Positions 44,788-54,585 of a stretch of DNA of 64,000 bases are shown piece by piece; within the stretch, counting starts at the first letter, position 1, and every line of letters begins with the position of its first letter. The notes under the pieces were generated by a model. The model had not been told where the DNA came from. It made no database searches and saw nothing but the letters and a program-made list of their open reading frames with translations. The position numbers and the translations under genes are program-made. Location of the stretch: the NCBI RefSeq assembly GCF_900112795.1, contig NZ_FONA01000020.1, positions 27,279 to 91,278 of the forward strand, in the 5' to 3' direction. Source of the stretch: Thermophagus xiamenensis. GTDB lineage: Bacteria; Bacteroidota; Bacteroidia; Bacteroidales; Marinilabiliaceae.

Positions 44788-45510
44788 ATGAAATTATTTA
44801 CTTCAGTATTGTTACTTACGTTGGTTTTCTTGATGTTTTCTTGTAACCAAGATTCAACTATTGATATTTGGATGATCGGTGATTCTACCATGGCAGCCAA
44901 AAGTTCAAATCGTCATCCTGAATCGGGATGGGGAGTAGGTTTGGCAGATTATGTAACACCACGGGCACGGATACACAATCATGCAGCTAATGGTAGGAGT
45001 ACATTAAGTTTTATAAACGAAGGACGGTGGCAGGCTGTTTTGGATAGTCTGTCTAAAGGTGATTATGTAATAATTCAGTTTGGACACAATGATCAAAAGC
45101 CGGATAAGAAAAGACATACCGAACCTTTTGGTACTTTTCAGGAAAATATCAAGCGGTTTATTGATGAATCGCGAGATAAAGGAGCTTATCCGATAGTTTG
45201 TTCCTCCATTGTGAGGCGCCATTTCGATGAAGAAGGGCGACTGAAAGATACCCACGGGGATTATATTATTGCTGCAAGAGATATAGCCGGGAAAAACAAT
45301 GTTCCCTATATAGATATGGAGTCGTTGACTCGACAGTTGGTTTCAGAGCTAGGACCAGAAAACTCGAAAGCGATTTATACCTTTACCGAAACCCGTTCCG
45401 ATTCCACCCATCTTTCTGTTTACGGAGCAAAGATTGTTGCAGGGCTTTTTGTGAAAGAGGTAAAAAAGGCTGGCCTTCCATTGGCTGAATATTTTGTGGA
45501 TCAGAAATAA
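44788..45510 (+). CDS. CE12 rhamnogalacturonan acetylesterase-like SGNH hydrolase, lipoprotein
   Basis: A 240-residue protein with lipobox MFSC (about 18). The SGNH blocks are intact: MIGDSTMAAKSS (nucleophile Ser), QFGHNDQKPDK (block III), and the catalytic Asp/His in DSTHLSVYGA. The GDSTMA form is typical of CE12 enzymes such as YesT/RhgT that remove acetyl groups from galacturonate in rhamnogalacturonan, opening it to lyases. It lies between the GH2 and the two-domain esterase, and another CE12 domain is fused to GH106 further along. Confidence 0.92.
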   Translation: MKLFTSVLLLTLVFLMFSCNQDSTIDIWMIGDSTMAAKSSNRHPESGWGVGLADYVTPRARIHNHAANGRSTLSFINEGRWQAVLDSLSKGDYVIIQFGHNDQKPDKKRHTEPFGTFQENIKRFIDESRDKGAYPIVCSSIVRRHFDEEGRLKDTHGDYIIAARDIAGKNNVPYIDMESLTRQLVSELGPENSKAIYTFTETRSDSTHLSVYGAKIVAGLFVKEVKKAGLPLAEYFVDQK

Positions 45511-45551
45511 AATTAATACGGTATTTCAACTAAATAGCAGAAAAGATAAAT

Positions 45552-47177
45552 ATGAAATTACAGAAACGGTTCATTGCTATGCCATTATTGTTTTGGATTG
45601 GGATGATGGCTTTGTCGCAGAGAAATGATCGGGTTGAAGTCCAATGGCCTAAGGTCGTTCAGACGGTTGAAATCCTCAGTTCGACTGATGGGACTGTCCA
45701 GAAAGCTATATTGTACAGTAGCCGGAGTGAAACCCCCAAACCGTTGATCGTTAGTTTACACACTTGGAGTGGTGATTATTTGCAATATGATCCCCTGATT
45801 AGAGAAATAGTGGCGCGAGACTGGAATTATATTCATCCCGATTTCCGTGGACCAAACAACCATCCGGAAGCTGGTGGGAGTGAAAAGGTGATATCCGACC
45901 TTATGGACGCCATTAATTATGCTCTTAAAAACACCAATTCAGATCCGGAAGATGTTCACATAATCGGTCTTTCAGGAGGTGGATTGGTTACTTTAGCGGC
46001 CTATATGAATCTTGATTTTCCGGTAAAAACTTTTTCTGCTTGGGCGCCTATCTCTGATTTAGAGGCCTGGTATTATGAATCAGTCGGCCGACGTCTGAAG
46101 TACGCCAGAGATATCATGCGCATTGTTTCCGTCGACACTGTTTTCAACAGAGACGAAGCTATCAGGCGTTCTCCGTTATGGCAATCTTTCCCTCGGAAAT
46201 TAAGAGAGGATGCCAATCTTTTTTTATATGCAGGTGTTCACGATGGGTGCAAAGGTTCGGTTCCTTTTACACATTCTGTTAAAATGTACAACCGATTAGC
46301 TGGCGAATTGGCCTATGGGGTGGCAGACCTGGATTCAGTAATCTCCTTAAAGCTAAAAGACAGTATCCTGGTATCTCAGGAAGAAATGATCGATCTTCTT
46401 ACGCGGCGTTTTCACCCAGCATTTGAAACACTTCCTAAACTATTTGATCGTAATGTTTTCTTATTGCGAAACTTTCGGAATATTCACCTTACAATATTTG
46501 ATGGCGGACATGAACAATTACCGCAGGCTTTGGGGCTGATTCCTTATAAGAAAACTACATCTTTAAAATACAATATTTTAACCTTGGGTGACTCAAATGG
46601 GGAAATCCCTCATGGATGGGTAAACCAACTAAAAAATATGATGCCTGAGTCGAAAATTATCAATATTTCCCAAAGTGGGCGAACCATTGGATTTGATAAC
46701 CTTGGCCGAAAAGAACTAAATGCTTTGCGAAATATTGATGAATACCTGAATCAGGCTCAAAGTCAGATTGGCCATGAGACATATGATTGTTTGGTTGTAT
46801 GCCTGGGAACCAATGATGCCAAAAAAGTTTTTGCCAACCGACAAGAGGAAGTGGTCGCCAATTTCAGGAAGTTACTATTCCGCGTAAAAAAGCATCAATT
46901 GATAAGGACTTCAGACCCACGACTGCTTTTCGTCACTCCACCGCCCATGCGAACGTATGATATCTTGGAGAAATATGAAGGAGGAAACGAAAGACTGGGA
47001 AAGCTCATTCCGGAATTAACAGCCATAGCCAAAAATATGGGGTTTGACGTTATAGATATTTATCATCCATTGCAGGGAATTTTAGATTATTATGCAGAGG
47101 ATGGCATTCATATGTCAGCCCCAGGACAAGAGATTATTGCATCAAAAATTGTGGAATATCTGAAATTCCTAAAATAA
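45552..47177 (+). CDS. Two-domain esterase: prolyl-oligopeptidase-like alpha/beta hydrolase plus SGNH hydrolase
   Basis: A 541-residue exported protein. The N-terminal half (about 40-325) is an alpha/beta hydrolase with IVSLHTWSGDYLQ, IGLSGGGLVTL (nucleophile Ser) and a His in DGGHEQLP. The C-terminal half (about 337-541) is an SGNH esterase with ILTLGDSNGEIP (Ser), SQSGRTIGFD, LGTNDAKK (Asn block) and DGIHMSAPGQ (Asp-His). Having both on one chain suggests removal of two ester types, for example acetyl and another acyl group, from the same pectin. The substrate is inferred from the neighbours. It starts 41 bases after the CE12 gene. Confidence 0.87.
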   Translation: MKLQKRFIAMPLLFWIGMMALSQRNDRVEVQWPKVVQTVEILSSTDGTVQKAILYSSRSETPKPLIVSLHTWSGDYLQYDPLIREIVARDWNYIHPDFRGPNNHPEAGGSEKVISDLMDAINYALKNTNSDPEDVHIIGLSGGGLVTLAAYMNLDFPVKTFSAWAPISDLEAWYYESVGRRLKYARDIMRIVSVDTVFNRDEAIRRSPLWQSFPRKLREDANLFLYAGVHDGCKGSVPFTHSVKMYNRLAGELAYGVADLDSVISLKLKDSILVSQEEMIDLLTRRFHPAFETLPKLFDRNVFLLRNFRNIHLTIFDGGHEQLPQALGLIPYKKTTSLKYNILTLGDSNGEIPHGWVNQLKNMMPESKIINISQSGRTIGFDNLGRKELNALRNIDEYLNQAQSQIGHETYDCLVVCLGTNDAKKVFANRQEEVVANFRKLLFRVKKHQLIRTSDPRLLFVTPPPMRTYDILEKYEGGNERLGKLIPELTAIAKNMGFDVIDIYHPLQGILDYYAEDGIHMSAPGQEIIASKIVEYLKFLK

Positions 47178-47184
47178 CCGTATC

Positions 47185-47246
47185 AAAAAGTTAAAAATTA
47201 TTGCCAGTTTGTGCATTGTTTATTGCTCTTCGCTCATGTATTTTTG
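47185..47246 (+). promoter_or_regulatory. Promoter and upstream box of the pectin cluster, site 2
   Basis: The box at 47185-47219 (TTGCCAGTTTGTGCATTG at its end) matches the one at 33945-33979 in 29 of 35 bases. The same ATTG -33, 20-base spacer and -7 element (TATTTTTG, 47239-47246) follow, at identical spacing. It lies about 97 bases before rhaM. Two sites with the same layout argue for common control of both cluster halves. Confidence 0.65.
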
Positions 47247-47343
47247 GTGATTGTTAAAATACCTTTTATGGTTTTGTTAGAAACTTGTGTATACAAATTT
47301 TATTGAAAGGTAATAACAAATGGATAACTAAAAATTAAGTGCT

Positions 47344-47661
47344 ATGGCAAAACGATTTGGGTTTAAAATGTATCTTAAACCAGGTTTTAAGGAAGAGTAT
47401 AAGAAGCGACACAGAGAAATATGGCCCGAAGTGGCTGCACTAATAAAATCGACCGGTGTTTATGACTATTCCATTTTTCTGGATGAAGAGTCCAATACTT
47501 TGTTTGCCGTTCAAAAACAGGAAGGAGATCAGTCGTCACAGGATCTGGGAGATAATCCAATTATTAAAAAATGGTGGGCTTATATGAGCGATATAATGGA
47601 AACGAACCCAGACCACTCGCCCGTTACAGTACCTCTGGAAGAAATGTTCTACTTAAAATAG
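47344..47661 (+). CDS. rhaM: L-rhamnose mutarotase
   Basis: A 105-residue cytoplasmic protein matching RhaM along its length: FGFKMYLKPGFKEEYKKRH, IWPEVAALIKSTGVYDYSIF, NPIIKKWWAYMSDIME. It interconverts the alpha and beta anomers of L-rhamnose to feed the isomerase. Its presence shows that rhamnose released from rhamnogalacturonan enters the cell. The rest of the pathway except an aldolase candidate is not in the window. It is the first gene after promoter site 2. Confidence 0.97.
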   Translation: MAKRFGFKMYLKPGFKEEYKKRHREIWPEVAALIKSTGVYDYSIFLDEESNTLFAVQKQEGDQSSQDLGDNPIIKKWWAYMSDIMETNPDHSPVTVPLEEMFYLK

Positions 47662-47671
47662 AAAAATAGGA

Positions 47672-50146
47672 ATGAAGGGATTATTTATACTGACTATTAC
47701 CGTTATATATTTGTTGGTGGGCTGTAATTATGGAATTCCCGGTGCAGAGGTGAGCGCAGATAAGGTTATTTTACGCAGAGGAGACAGACAGATGCGAATT
47801 TTGTGGTGTACCCCGGATATGTTTCGGGTGTCCCTGTCCAATGAAGATGGAGAATTTTATGACCATGATTCCTTAATGGTAGTTCAAAATCAATGGGATA
47901 GGGTTGATTTCAATGTTGTCGGTACACGTAAAGATAAAAGGGAATGGATTATAACATCATCGGCTTTATCGATACATATTTCCCAGGAAAATTTTGCCAT
48001 TAAAGTTTTTGATAAAGAGAACAATCTTATTACCGCCAGTGTTAATGAAGATTTTTCAATCGGTTATGATTTCGATGGAAAACCTTTTTTCCGGAGTAAT
48101 TTATTTCCGGAAGAAGCATTTTTTGGCTTTGGAGAACGCATGGACTTTCTCAACCAAAGAGGCAAGAAATTGACCCTTAATGTGGGGCGGGGGCTAGGTC
48201 GACCCCATGAAATAGGAGCCTACAATATTCTGGAAGCCAATTATTGTCCGGTGCCGTTTTTTATGAGTTCCCGAGGCTATGGTTTTTTCTTTCATAATGC
48301 CTGGCCTTCCCACTGGGATATGGGAAGTTCTACCGATAAGGAATGGATGGTAACAGCCGATGGCGGGTGGATGGATTTTTACTTTATCTATGGTCCCGAT
48401 TTTAAATCCATTATTGAAAACTATACTAGGGTTACCGGGCGCACTCCTTTGATGCCTCGTTTTGCTTTGGGACTTCATGTGGGAACCTACAGCGGTGGAA
48501 CCTGGGGGCATGAGCATTTGACCAATCAGAATTATGTTGTAAATGTGGCCCGAAAATTTAGGGAACATAAAATTCCGGCCGATATTCTGTGGCTCGATTC
48601 TACCTGGCGACTCTTTGGGAAAGTGAATGGGAAAGGAGGTACTACTTTTGAATGGAGACAACCTGGATTTCCCGATCCGGGGGCAATGTTTGATGCCATC
48701 TATGATTTGAATTTCAACATGGCGGGAGTACATATTCGGCCGCGATTGGACAATACCGATCAAAATAACCTACTGGAACAGGCTCAGAAATATGGGTTTA
48801 CCTATCCCGAAAAGAACTATGCCGGCGATTTTCTTAATTTTTTTGATCCACAATCGGTGGACTGGTGGTGGGAAAAGGGCCTGAAACCACTGGCCGATAT
48901 GGGCTGTATGTTTGTTAAGACAGATGAAGGGAGTGCATTTGGCCGGCAGGGTAATGAATTGGTTGACAAGAAAGGTCCTCAGGGAGAGGGTATTCCGGAA
49001 CTTCATAATTTATTTCCTGTTGTTTATGCCAAAGCGCCGTATGAGAAATTTCAGGAATATAACCGCATGAGAGGGATGAATCATACCCGTGAAGGGTTTG
49101 CAGGCATTCAACGTTATCCCTTTATTTTTGCGGGAGATTGGCCTTCCGAATGGCAATATTTTGCTCCGGTAATAAGAGCAGGCATAAATATCGGTCTTTC
49201 AGGTGTGGGTGCCTGGACACACTGCATGGGTGGCTTTGAACGAGTGGCCGATCCGGAATTATATATCCGGTGGTGTCAGTTTGGGATGTTTAGCCCAGTG
49301 GCCATGCTTTTTGGTATGGAGCATCCTCAGTATAAAGAGCCATGGAATTACGGGCAAGAAGCGCTGGAAATATTTACACGCTACGATCGGCTGCGTTATC
49401 GCTTGATCCCTTATATCTATTCATCTTATTACCAGATGTATCAATCCGGACTTCCGGTGATGCGCGCTCTTGTTTTGGAGAATCCCACCGATGAGAATAC
49501 TTATAATATTGATGATCAATATATGTTTGGGGATAATCTGATGGTATGTCCGGTGACAACTAAAGGTGCCTCCACCCGTGTTGTCTATTTTCCGGAAGGG
49601 GAATGGTATGATTATCTGACTGGTGAAAAAATTTCGGGGGGTCAGTATCAATTGATTGTTACTCCGATAGAAAAACTTCCTCTATTTGCCAAAGCTGGTA
49701 GTATTTTCCCGTTGCAACCGGAAATGGAATTCGTAGGGGAAAAGGGTGTGGATCCACTTACTCTGAAAATTTTTCCCGGAGAATATGGAGCCTTTACCCT
49801 TTATGAAGATGATGGAAAATCATTGGATTATATGGAAGGTAAGTATTCGGCTACCCTTATAACCCAAAAGGCAACCAAAGAAGGACTATCCCTGACTATT
49901 TCAACTACCAAAGGGGATTATGAAGTGGTGGAACATACTATTGTTTTGGAAATAGTTTTGGAGAAAAAACCCTCCAGGATTATACATTCCGGCAGTATAG
50001 CGACCAAAGAAGTAAGCATCTCTTCTTTTCAAAAGGATGCGGTAAATGAAACGGGGATTTGGGCTTTTGATGCTGAAGCGGGTAAATTGTTTGTATCTAC
50101 CCGAAGAAATAAGGACAATGATATAACCATTTCTATTTTATATTAA
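47672..50146 (+). CDS. GH31-family glycosidase (alpha-xylosidase/alpha-glucosidase type)
   Basis: An 824-residue lipoprotein (lipobox LVGC, about 17), 10 bases after rhaM. GH31 features are the N-terminal beta domain (EAFFGFGERMDF), the barrel with DILWLDSTWRLFG, a nucleophile Asp in VKTDEGSAFGR (about 418) and the acid/base Asp in IFAGDWPSEWQ (about 489), then RYRLIPYIYSSYYQMYQSG and the C-terminal beta domains. It removes an alpha-linked sugar, possibly xylose or galactose, from side chains. The exact sugar cannot be set from sequence. Confidence 0.93.
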   Translation: MKGLFILTITVIYLLVGCNYGIPGAEVSADKVILRRGDRQMRILWCTPDMFRVSLSNEDGEFYDHDSLMVVQNQWDRVDFNVVGTRKDKREWIITSSALSIHISQENFAIKVFDKENNLITASVNEDFSIGYDFDGKPFFRSNLFPEEAFFGFGERMDFLNQRGKKLTLNVGRGLGRPHEIGAYNILEANYCPVPFFMSSRGYGFFFHNAWPSHWDMGSSTDKEWMVTADGGWMDFYFIYGPDFKSIIENYTRVTGRTPLMPRFALGLHVGTYSGGTWGHEHLTNQNYVVNVARKFREHKIPADILWLDSTWRLFGKVNGKGGTTFEWRQPGFPDPGAMFDAIYDLNFNMAGVHIRPRLDNTDQNNLLEQAQKYGFTYPEKNYAGDFLNFFDPQSVDWWWEKGLKPLADMGCMFVKTDEGSAFGRQGNELVDKKGPQGEGIPELHNLFPVVYAKAPYEKFQEYNRMRGMNHTREGFAGIQRYPFIFAGDWPSEWQYFAPVIRAGINIGLSGVGAWTHCMGGFERVADPELYIRWCQFGMFSPVAMLFGMEHPQYKEPWNYGQEALEIFTRYDRLRYRLIPYIYSSYYQMYQSGLPVMRALVLENPTDENTYNIDDQYMFGDNLMVCPVTTKGASTRVVYFPEGEWYDYLTGEKISGGQYQLIVTPIEKLPLFAKAGSIFPLQPEMEFVGEKGVDPLTLKIFPGEYGAFTLYEDDGKSLDYMEGKYSATLITQKATKEGLSLTISTTKGDYEVVEHTIVLEIVLEKKPSRIIHSGSIATKEVSISSFQKDAVNETGIWAFDAEAGKLFVSTRRNKDNDITISILY

Positions 50147-50295
50147 ATAAGAAAATAGTGTTATGTAATTAAGGAAGAGTAAGAGAAAAAGAGGATTTAA
50201 TGTATCATATTCATTGTTGGGCTAAGGATTAACGTAGAAAATAGGTTGGGTGAACAGTTAATCAATATATGATTTTCTCGAAATAAGAGGTTAAT

Positions 50296-50345
50296 ATGCG
50301 AGTTCCTTAAGGCCAAAAAACTTAATTAATTAAATGCTGATGCGA
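50296..50345 (+). repeat. Repeat remnant that supplies the GH106 start region
   Basis: ATGCGAGTTCCTTAAGGCCA (50296 on) followed by an AT-rich tail and CTGATGCGAC matches the second half of the dispersed unit (ATGCGAGTTCCATC, GGCCAA, ACTTAATTAAT, TACTGATGAAAC). The GH106 start codon at 50334 lies inside it, and the next ATG (50340) equals the repeat's terminal ATG. Confidence 0.65.
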
Positions 50346-53300
50346 CATAGGATTTTCTTACCAGGAAAAAGAAAGCGCCCTTATTTGGTTATTGTTATCG
50401 TATTTGCCCTAATGTTGGGTATTGGATGTTCATCAAATATAGAAGAGGGGAATAATATCTGGCCAGAAATAAATAAGGAGATGAAACCATGGACTCGGTG
50501 GTGGTGGATGGGAAGTGCCGTTGATGAAAAAGAACTGGGGCCGCTTTTAGAGGAATATGCGGCAAAAGGATTTGGAGGTGTAGAAATAGCCCCTATATAC
50601 GGTGTTAAAGGATATGAAGATAGGTATGTTGATTTTTTGTCGGCCCGATGGATAGAACTTTTGGATTATACGGTTTCCAAAGCCGATTCACTGGGAATGG
50701 GGGTTGATATAACAACGGGAACGGGATGGCCATTTGGCGGACCTCATATAACGAGTGATTTTGCTGCACGGCGTTTGTATATTCAAAAGTATGAGCTTAC
50801 GGTTGATTCCCCGCTTTTGAGGGTCAAAATAAACGATCCGAGGCAACGAAATGTTGGTGCCCGACTGATTGCTGTGACCGGTTATGATGAACATGGCAGA
50901 AAAAGAGAGTTGATGCCACTGGTGAATGAAGGAGGTCTGTTGAATTGGAAACCCTCATCCGGACGGTGGACTATATACGCCGCCTTTGATGGTCGGACGC
51001 GTCAGCGGGTGAAACGTGCGGCGCCAGGGGGAGAAGGTTTTACGTTTGATCATTTTTCTGAAAAAGCACTTTATCATTATTTGAAAAGATTTGATGAGGC
51101 ATTCAAAGATAATTGTCCTAATATACGCTGCTTTTTTAATGACAGTTATGAGGTTTTCGGTGCCAGCTGGTCCCAGGACTTTCTGGAGGCATTTAAACAA
51201 CGAAGAGGATATGATTTATCCTTGCATCTTCGTGAACTTTACGGAGACGGTGATAAGGATACCGTAGCACGTGTGAAATCGGATTACAGGGAGACTATGT
51301 CTGATATGCTAATCCATAATTTTTCGACAAAGTGGACGGCCTGGGCGCATAAATACGGTGCCCATACGCGTAATCAGTCGCATGGTTCACCGGCCAATTT
51401 GCTGGATGTTTATGCCTCAGTTGATATCCCAGAGATTGAAACATTTGGTGCCACTCATTTTAATATCCCAGGATTTTATTGGGATAGTGCCCATGTAAAA
51501 AGGGGCGATCATAACCCATTATTTCTGAAAATGGCTGCCTCGGCTGCCAATTTAACCGGGAAGAGGCTGGTCTCGTGCGAAACCTTTACTTGGTTAGGGG
51601 AACATTTTCGGGTACCGCTTTCTCAGTGTAAACCGGAAGCCGAACAGGTAATGTTGGCCGGAGTCAACCATATCTTTTATCATGGCACCGCATATTCCCC
51701 GGAAGAAGCTCCATGGCCGGGGTGGTTGTTTTACGCCTCTGTAAATTTTTCGCCTTCCAATAGCTTTTGGGCTCATATTGAAGGGTTGAATCAGTATATT
51801 ACTCGATGCCAAAGTATATTACAATCTACTACTTCCGATAATGACCTTTTGGTTTATTGGCCAATTTATGATGTGTGGCATGACCCTGAAGGGATGGAAA
51901 AGATGATGACTGTTCACGGTTCAAAACAGTGGTTGGCTTCTGCTTCAATTCAGAAATTATTGGATAAAGGTTATACTTTTGACTTTGTATCGGATTCTCT
52001 TTTGAAAACATTGAAAGTGAGGAATGGGGTTGTGGTTCCTACTAATGGCCACAATCAATACAAGGCCATTATTATACCCGAATGTGAGCGGATGCCTGAA
52101 GCTACTTTGAAGAAACTGATTGAATTTTCCCGAAAGGGAGTGGTAGTTGTTATGCAAAATATTCCAAAGACAGTTCCTGGCCTTCGCAATTGGGAAAGTC
52201 GTCAGGAAAGAATGAAAACGCTACTTGCCGGATTTAATCATAGAGCGTTGGGGGAAGATGTTGCCATATTGGAAGATGATAATTCCAGTATTTATCTGAC
52301 CCCTGATTTTGAAAAAGTGCTTAAATTGAATGGTATTGAAAGAGAAATGGTGACCGATCTGGGACTTAAGTTCATCAGAAAAAAGTCAACCTTGGGCACT
52401 TATTACTATTTGGTTAATCATACTTCCAAAGATATTGACGAGACTATTGTCTTAAATGCACCTGGGAAATATGCGGTAATTATGGATCCCCAAACAGGAA
52501 CTTATGGCACAACCACAGTTGCTCATCAGGGGCGGAAATCCATGGTGCGTTTTCAGTGCAAAGCAGGAGAGGCTTATTTTATATTATTGACAAATAAAAC
52601 GATTGCTCATTTACCCAAATGGAAATATAAAGGAGTTGAAGGTGAGGTAATAGAAATTTCCGGACCATGGAAATTGGAATTCATTGAAGGAGGACCTGAG
52701 TTACCCAGAGACAGAATTATTGATACGCTGCAATATTGGACCTCATTGGATGGCGAATGGGAGAAATATTTCTCAGGGATAGCCAGATATTCCACCATTT
52801 TTAGGGTAAATGATTTACCGGCAGAATCTTATCAATTGAAATTACAACATGTGGGGTATAGTTCCAGGATAGTATTAAATGGTCATGATCTGGGTGTGTT
52901 ATGGAGTGAACCCTTTATAATGGATGTTGGCAATTATATTGAGGAAGGAGAAAATACCCTTCAGATAGAGGTAGCCAACCTAATGTCGAACCGTATACGG
53001 TATATGGATCTAAATGGCCAGGAGTGGAGAAAATTTCATGAGATTAATTTTGTAAATATAGGATACAAGCCCTTTGATGCTTCGGGATGGGAAGTTATGC
53101 CTTCGGGGCTTGCAGGCCCGGTAAAGCTAATTCCCATTAAAGAAGTAGAGACATCGCCCGAAGTGATTATGAGAAAAGCTGGTTCGGATGGCTTGATATT
53201 TAATTTTGGTACCGATGTCCCGGTAAATAAGAACAATATTGTTGAGGTTCCTTGTTCACTGACTTATAATCAGTATGTCGGTTATGGATTTGATTTGTGG

Positions 53301-54458
53301 ACTACTCCGAAAAATACGATGAAAAAGTCGAAGTATGATGCCGATATAAAAAACAGCGGTTGTACCTCAGGGAGCTCTTTTTATTTTTCCGTTAAATTGC
53401 CGGAAGGAAATTATGAAGTAACTGTATGGCTCGGAAATCCTGTTCAGGAATCGGTTACTACAGTTAAGGCAGAGTCACGACGACTGATGGTTGAACGTAG
53501 TGAAGCAAAGACTGGGGAGGTGAAAGAACATACCTTTATTGTCAATGTAAGGACTCCCCGCATTGAAGGTACAGATTCCATCATTCGAAAAAAAAGGGAA
53601 TATGAATATTTGAACTGGGATGAAAAACTCACCCTTGAATTTAACGGGGATCAGCCTTCCGTTTATGGGATACGTATAAAACCTGCAAGCCAGGAGCTGA
53701 CAACAGTTTTTCTGGCGGGAAATTCCACTGTTGTTGACCAGGAATACGAACCTTATGCCGCCTGGGGCCAGATGATTACCGGATTTTTTGATACTGGGAT
53801 TGTGGTGGCCAATTATGCCTTTTCAGGAGCTTCTCTTTCATCTTTTAAGGGATTAAAAAGAATGGATAAAATTATGAGCTTGCTTAAGCCAGGCGATTAT
53901 GTGTTTATCGAGTTTGGACATAATGACCAAAAACAAAAAGGAGAAGGTATAGGTCCATGGCAGTCGTTTTCCAATTATCTTAAGGAATTTATTTTGTTAA
54001 CTCGTGAAAAAGGAGGAAAGCCTGTTTTGGTTACCCCAATGAATCGTCGTTCGTTTGATGAAAGTGGGAAAATAGTTCATACCCATGGAGATTATCCGGC
54101 AGCAATGAGGAAAGTGGCTAAAGAAGAAAATGTTCCGCTTATTGATTTGAATGTGATGAGCAAAGAGCTTTATGAAGCTTGGGGTGTTGAAGAATCGCGA
54201 AAAGCATTTGTTCAATATCCGGCTAATACCTTTAGAGGACAGAATCAAAAATTGGAGGATAACACTCATTTTAACAATTATGGTGCTTATCAAATTGCTC
54301 TTTGTATCGTAAAGGGAATTCGCGATCTTAATTTGGATTTGGCCAATCATTTAAAACCCTCAACCCCTGTTATAGATTTATCTAATCCTTTTCCGTTTAG
54401 CGGGTGGAAGTTAAAGCACAGTTCTCGTTCAACTAATCAGAAACCGGATGGAAACTGA
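50334..54458 (+). CDS. GH106 alpha-L-rhamnosidase fused to a CE12-type acetylesterase
   Basis: A 1374-residue lipoprotein (lipobox GIGC, about 33). The first ~930 residues are a GH106 rhamnosidase: MKPWTRWWWMGSAVDEKE, GFGGVEIAPIYGVKGYE, DITTGTGWPFGGP, and FNDSYEVFGASWSQDF with the catalytic acidic residues, then a C-terminal beta domain (LKLQHVGYSSRIVLNGHDLG). Residues about 1120-1350 are a complete SGNH/CE12 domain: FLAGNSTVVDQ (nucleophile Ser), EFGHNDQKQKG, and the Asp-His end DNTHFNNYGAYQ. Coupling rhamnosidase and acetylesterase suggests coordinated trimming of acetylated rhamnogalacturonan. The start is within a repeat remnant. Confidence 0.9.
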   Translation: MLMRHRIFLPGKRKRPYLVIVIVFALMLGIGCSSNIEEGNNIWPEINKEMKPWTRWWWMGSAVDEKELGPLLEEYAAKGFGGVEIAPIYGVKGYEDRYVDFLSARWIELLDYTVSKADSLGMGVDITTGTGWPFGGPHITSDFAARRLYIQKYELTVDSPLLRVKINDPRQRNVGARLIAVTGYDEHGRKRELMPLVNEGGLLNWKPSSGRWTIYAAFDGRTRQRVKRAAPGGEGFTFDHFSEKALYHYLKRFDEAFKDNCPNIRCFFNDSYEVFGASWSQDFLEAFKQRRGYDLSLHLRELYGDGDKDTVARVKSDYRETMSDMLIHNFSTKWTAWAHKYGAHTRNQSHGSPANLLDVYASVDIPEIETFGATHFNIPGFYWDSAHVKRGDHNPLFLKMAASAANLTGKRLVSCETFTWLGEHFRVPLSQCKPEAEQVMLAGVNHIFYHGTAYSPEEAPWPGWLFYASVNFSPSNSFWAHIEGLNQYITRCQSILQSTTSDNDLLVYWPIYDVWHDPEGMEKMMTVHGSKQWLASASIQKLLDKGYTFDFVSDSLLKTLKVRNGVVVPTNGHNQYKAIIIPECERMPEATLKKLIEFSRKGVVVVMQNIPKTVPGLRNWESRQERMKTLLAGFNHRALGEDVAILEDDNSSIYLTPDFEKVLKLNGIEREMVTDLGLKFIRKKSTLGTYYYLVNHTSKDIDETIVLNAPGKYAVIMDPQTGTYGTTTVAHQGRKSMVRFQCKAGEAYFILLTNKTIAHLPKWKYKGVEGEVIEISGPWKLEFIEGGPELPRDRIIDTLQYWTSLDGEWEKYFSGIARYSTIFRVNDLPAESYQLKLQHVGYSSRIVLNGHDLGVLWSEPFIMDVGNYIEEGENTLQIEVANLMSNRIRYMDLNGQEWRKFHEINFVNIGYKPFDASGWEVMPSGLAGPVKLIPIKEVETSPEVIMRKAGSDGLIFNFGTDVPVNKNNIVEVPCSLTYNQYVGYGFDLWTTPKNTMKKSKYDADIKNSGCTSGSSFYFSVKLPEGNYEVTVWLGNPVQESVTTVKAESRRLMVERSEAKTGEVKEHTFIVNVRTPRIEGTDSIIRKKREYEYLNWDEKLTLEFNGDQPSVYGIRIKPASQELTTVFLAGNSTVVDQEYEPYAAWGQMITGFFDTGIVVANYAFSGASLSSFKGLKRMDKIMSLLKPGDYVFIEFGHNDQKQKGEGIGPWQSFSNYLKEFILLTREKGGKPVLVTPMNRRSFDESGKIVHTHGDYPAAMRKVAKEENVPLIDLNVMSKELYEAWGVEESRKAFVQYPANTFRGQNQKLEDNTHFNNYGAYQIALCIVKGIRDLNLDLANHLKPSTPVIDLSNPFPFSGWKLKHSSRSTNQKPDGN

Positions 54459-54585
54459 TTTTTGAGGGATAAGGGGAAGTAATACAATGAAATATGAATA
54501 TAAAAAATGTCGACTGTCTTTAGGGCATTTTTAATTGAATTAGTTTTAAGACTGGATGTTTAAAGAAACCAAAAAACAAATAAAC

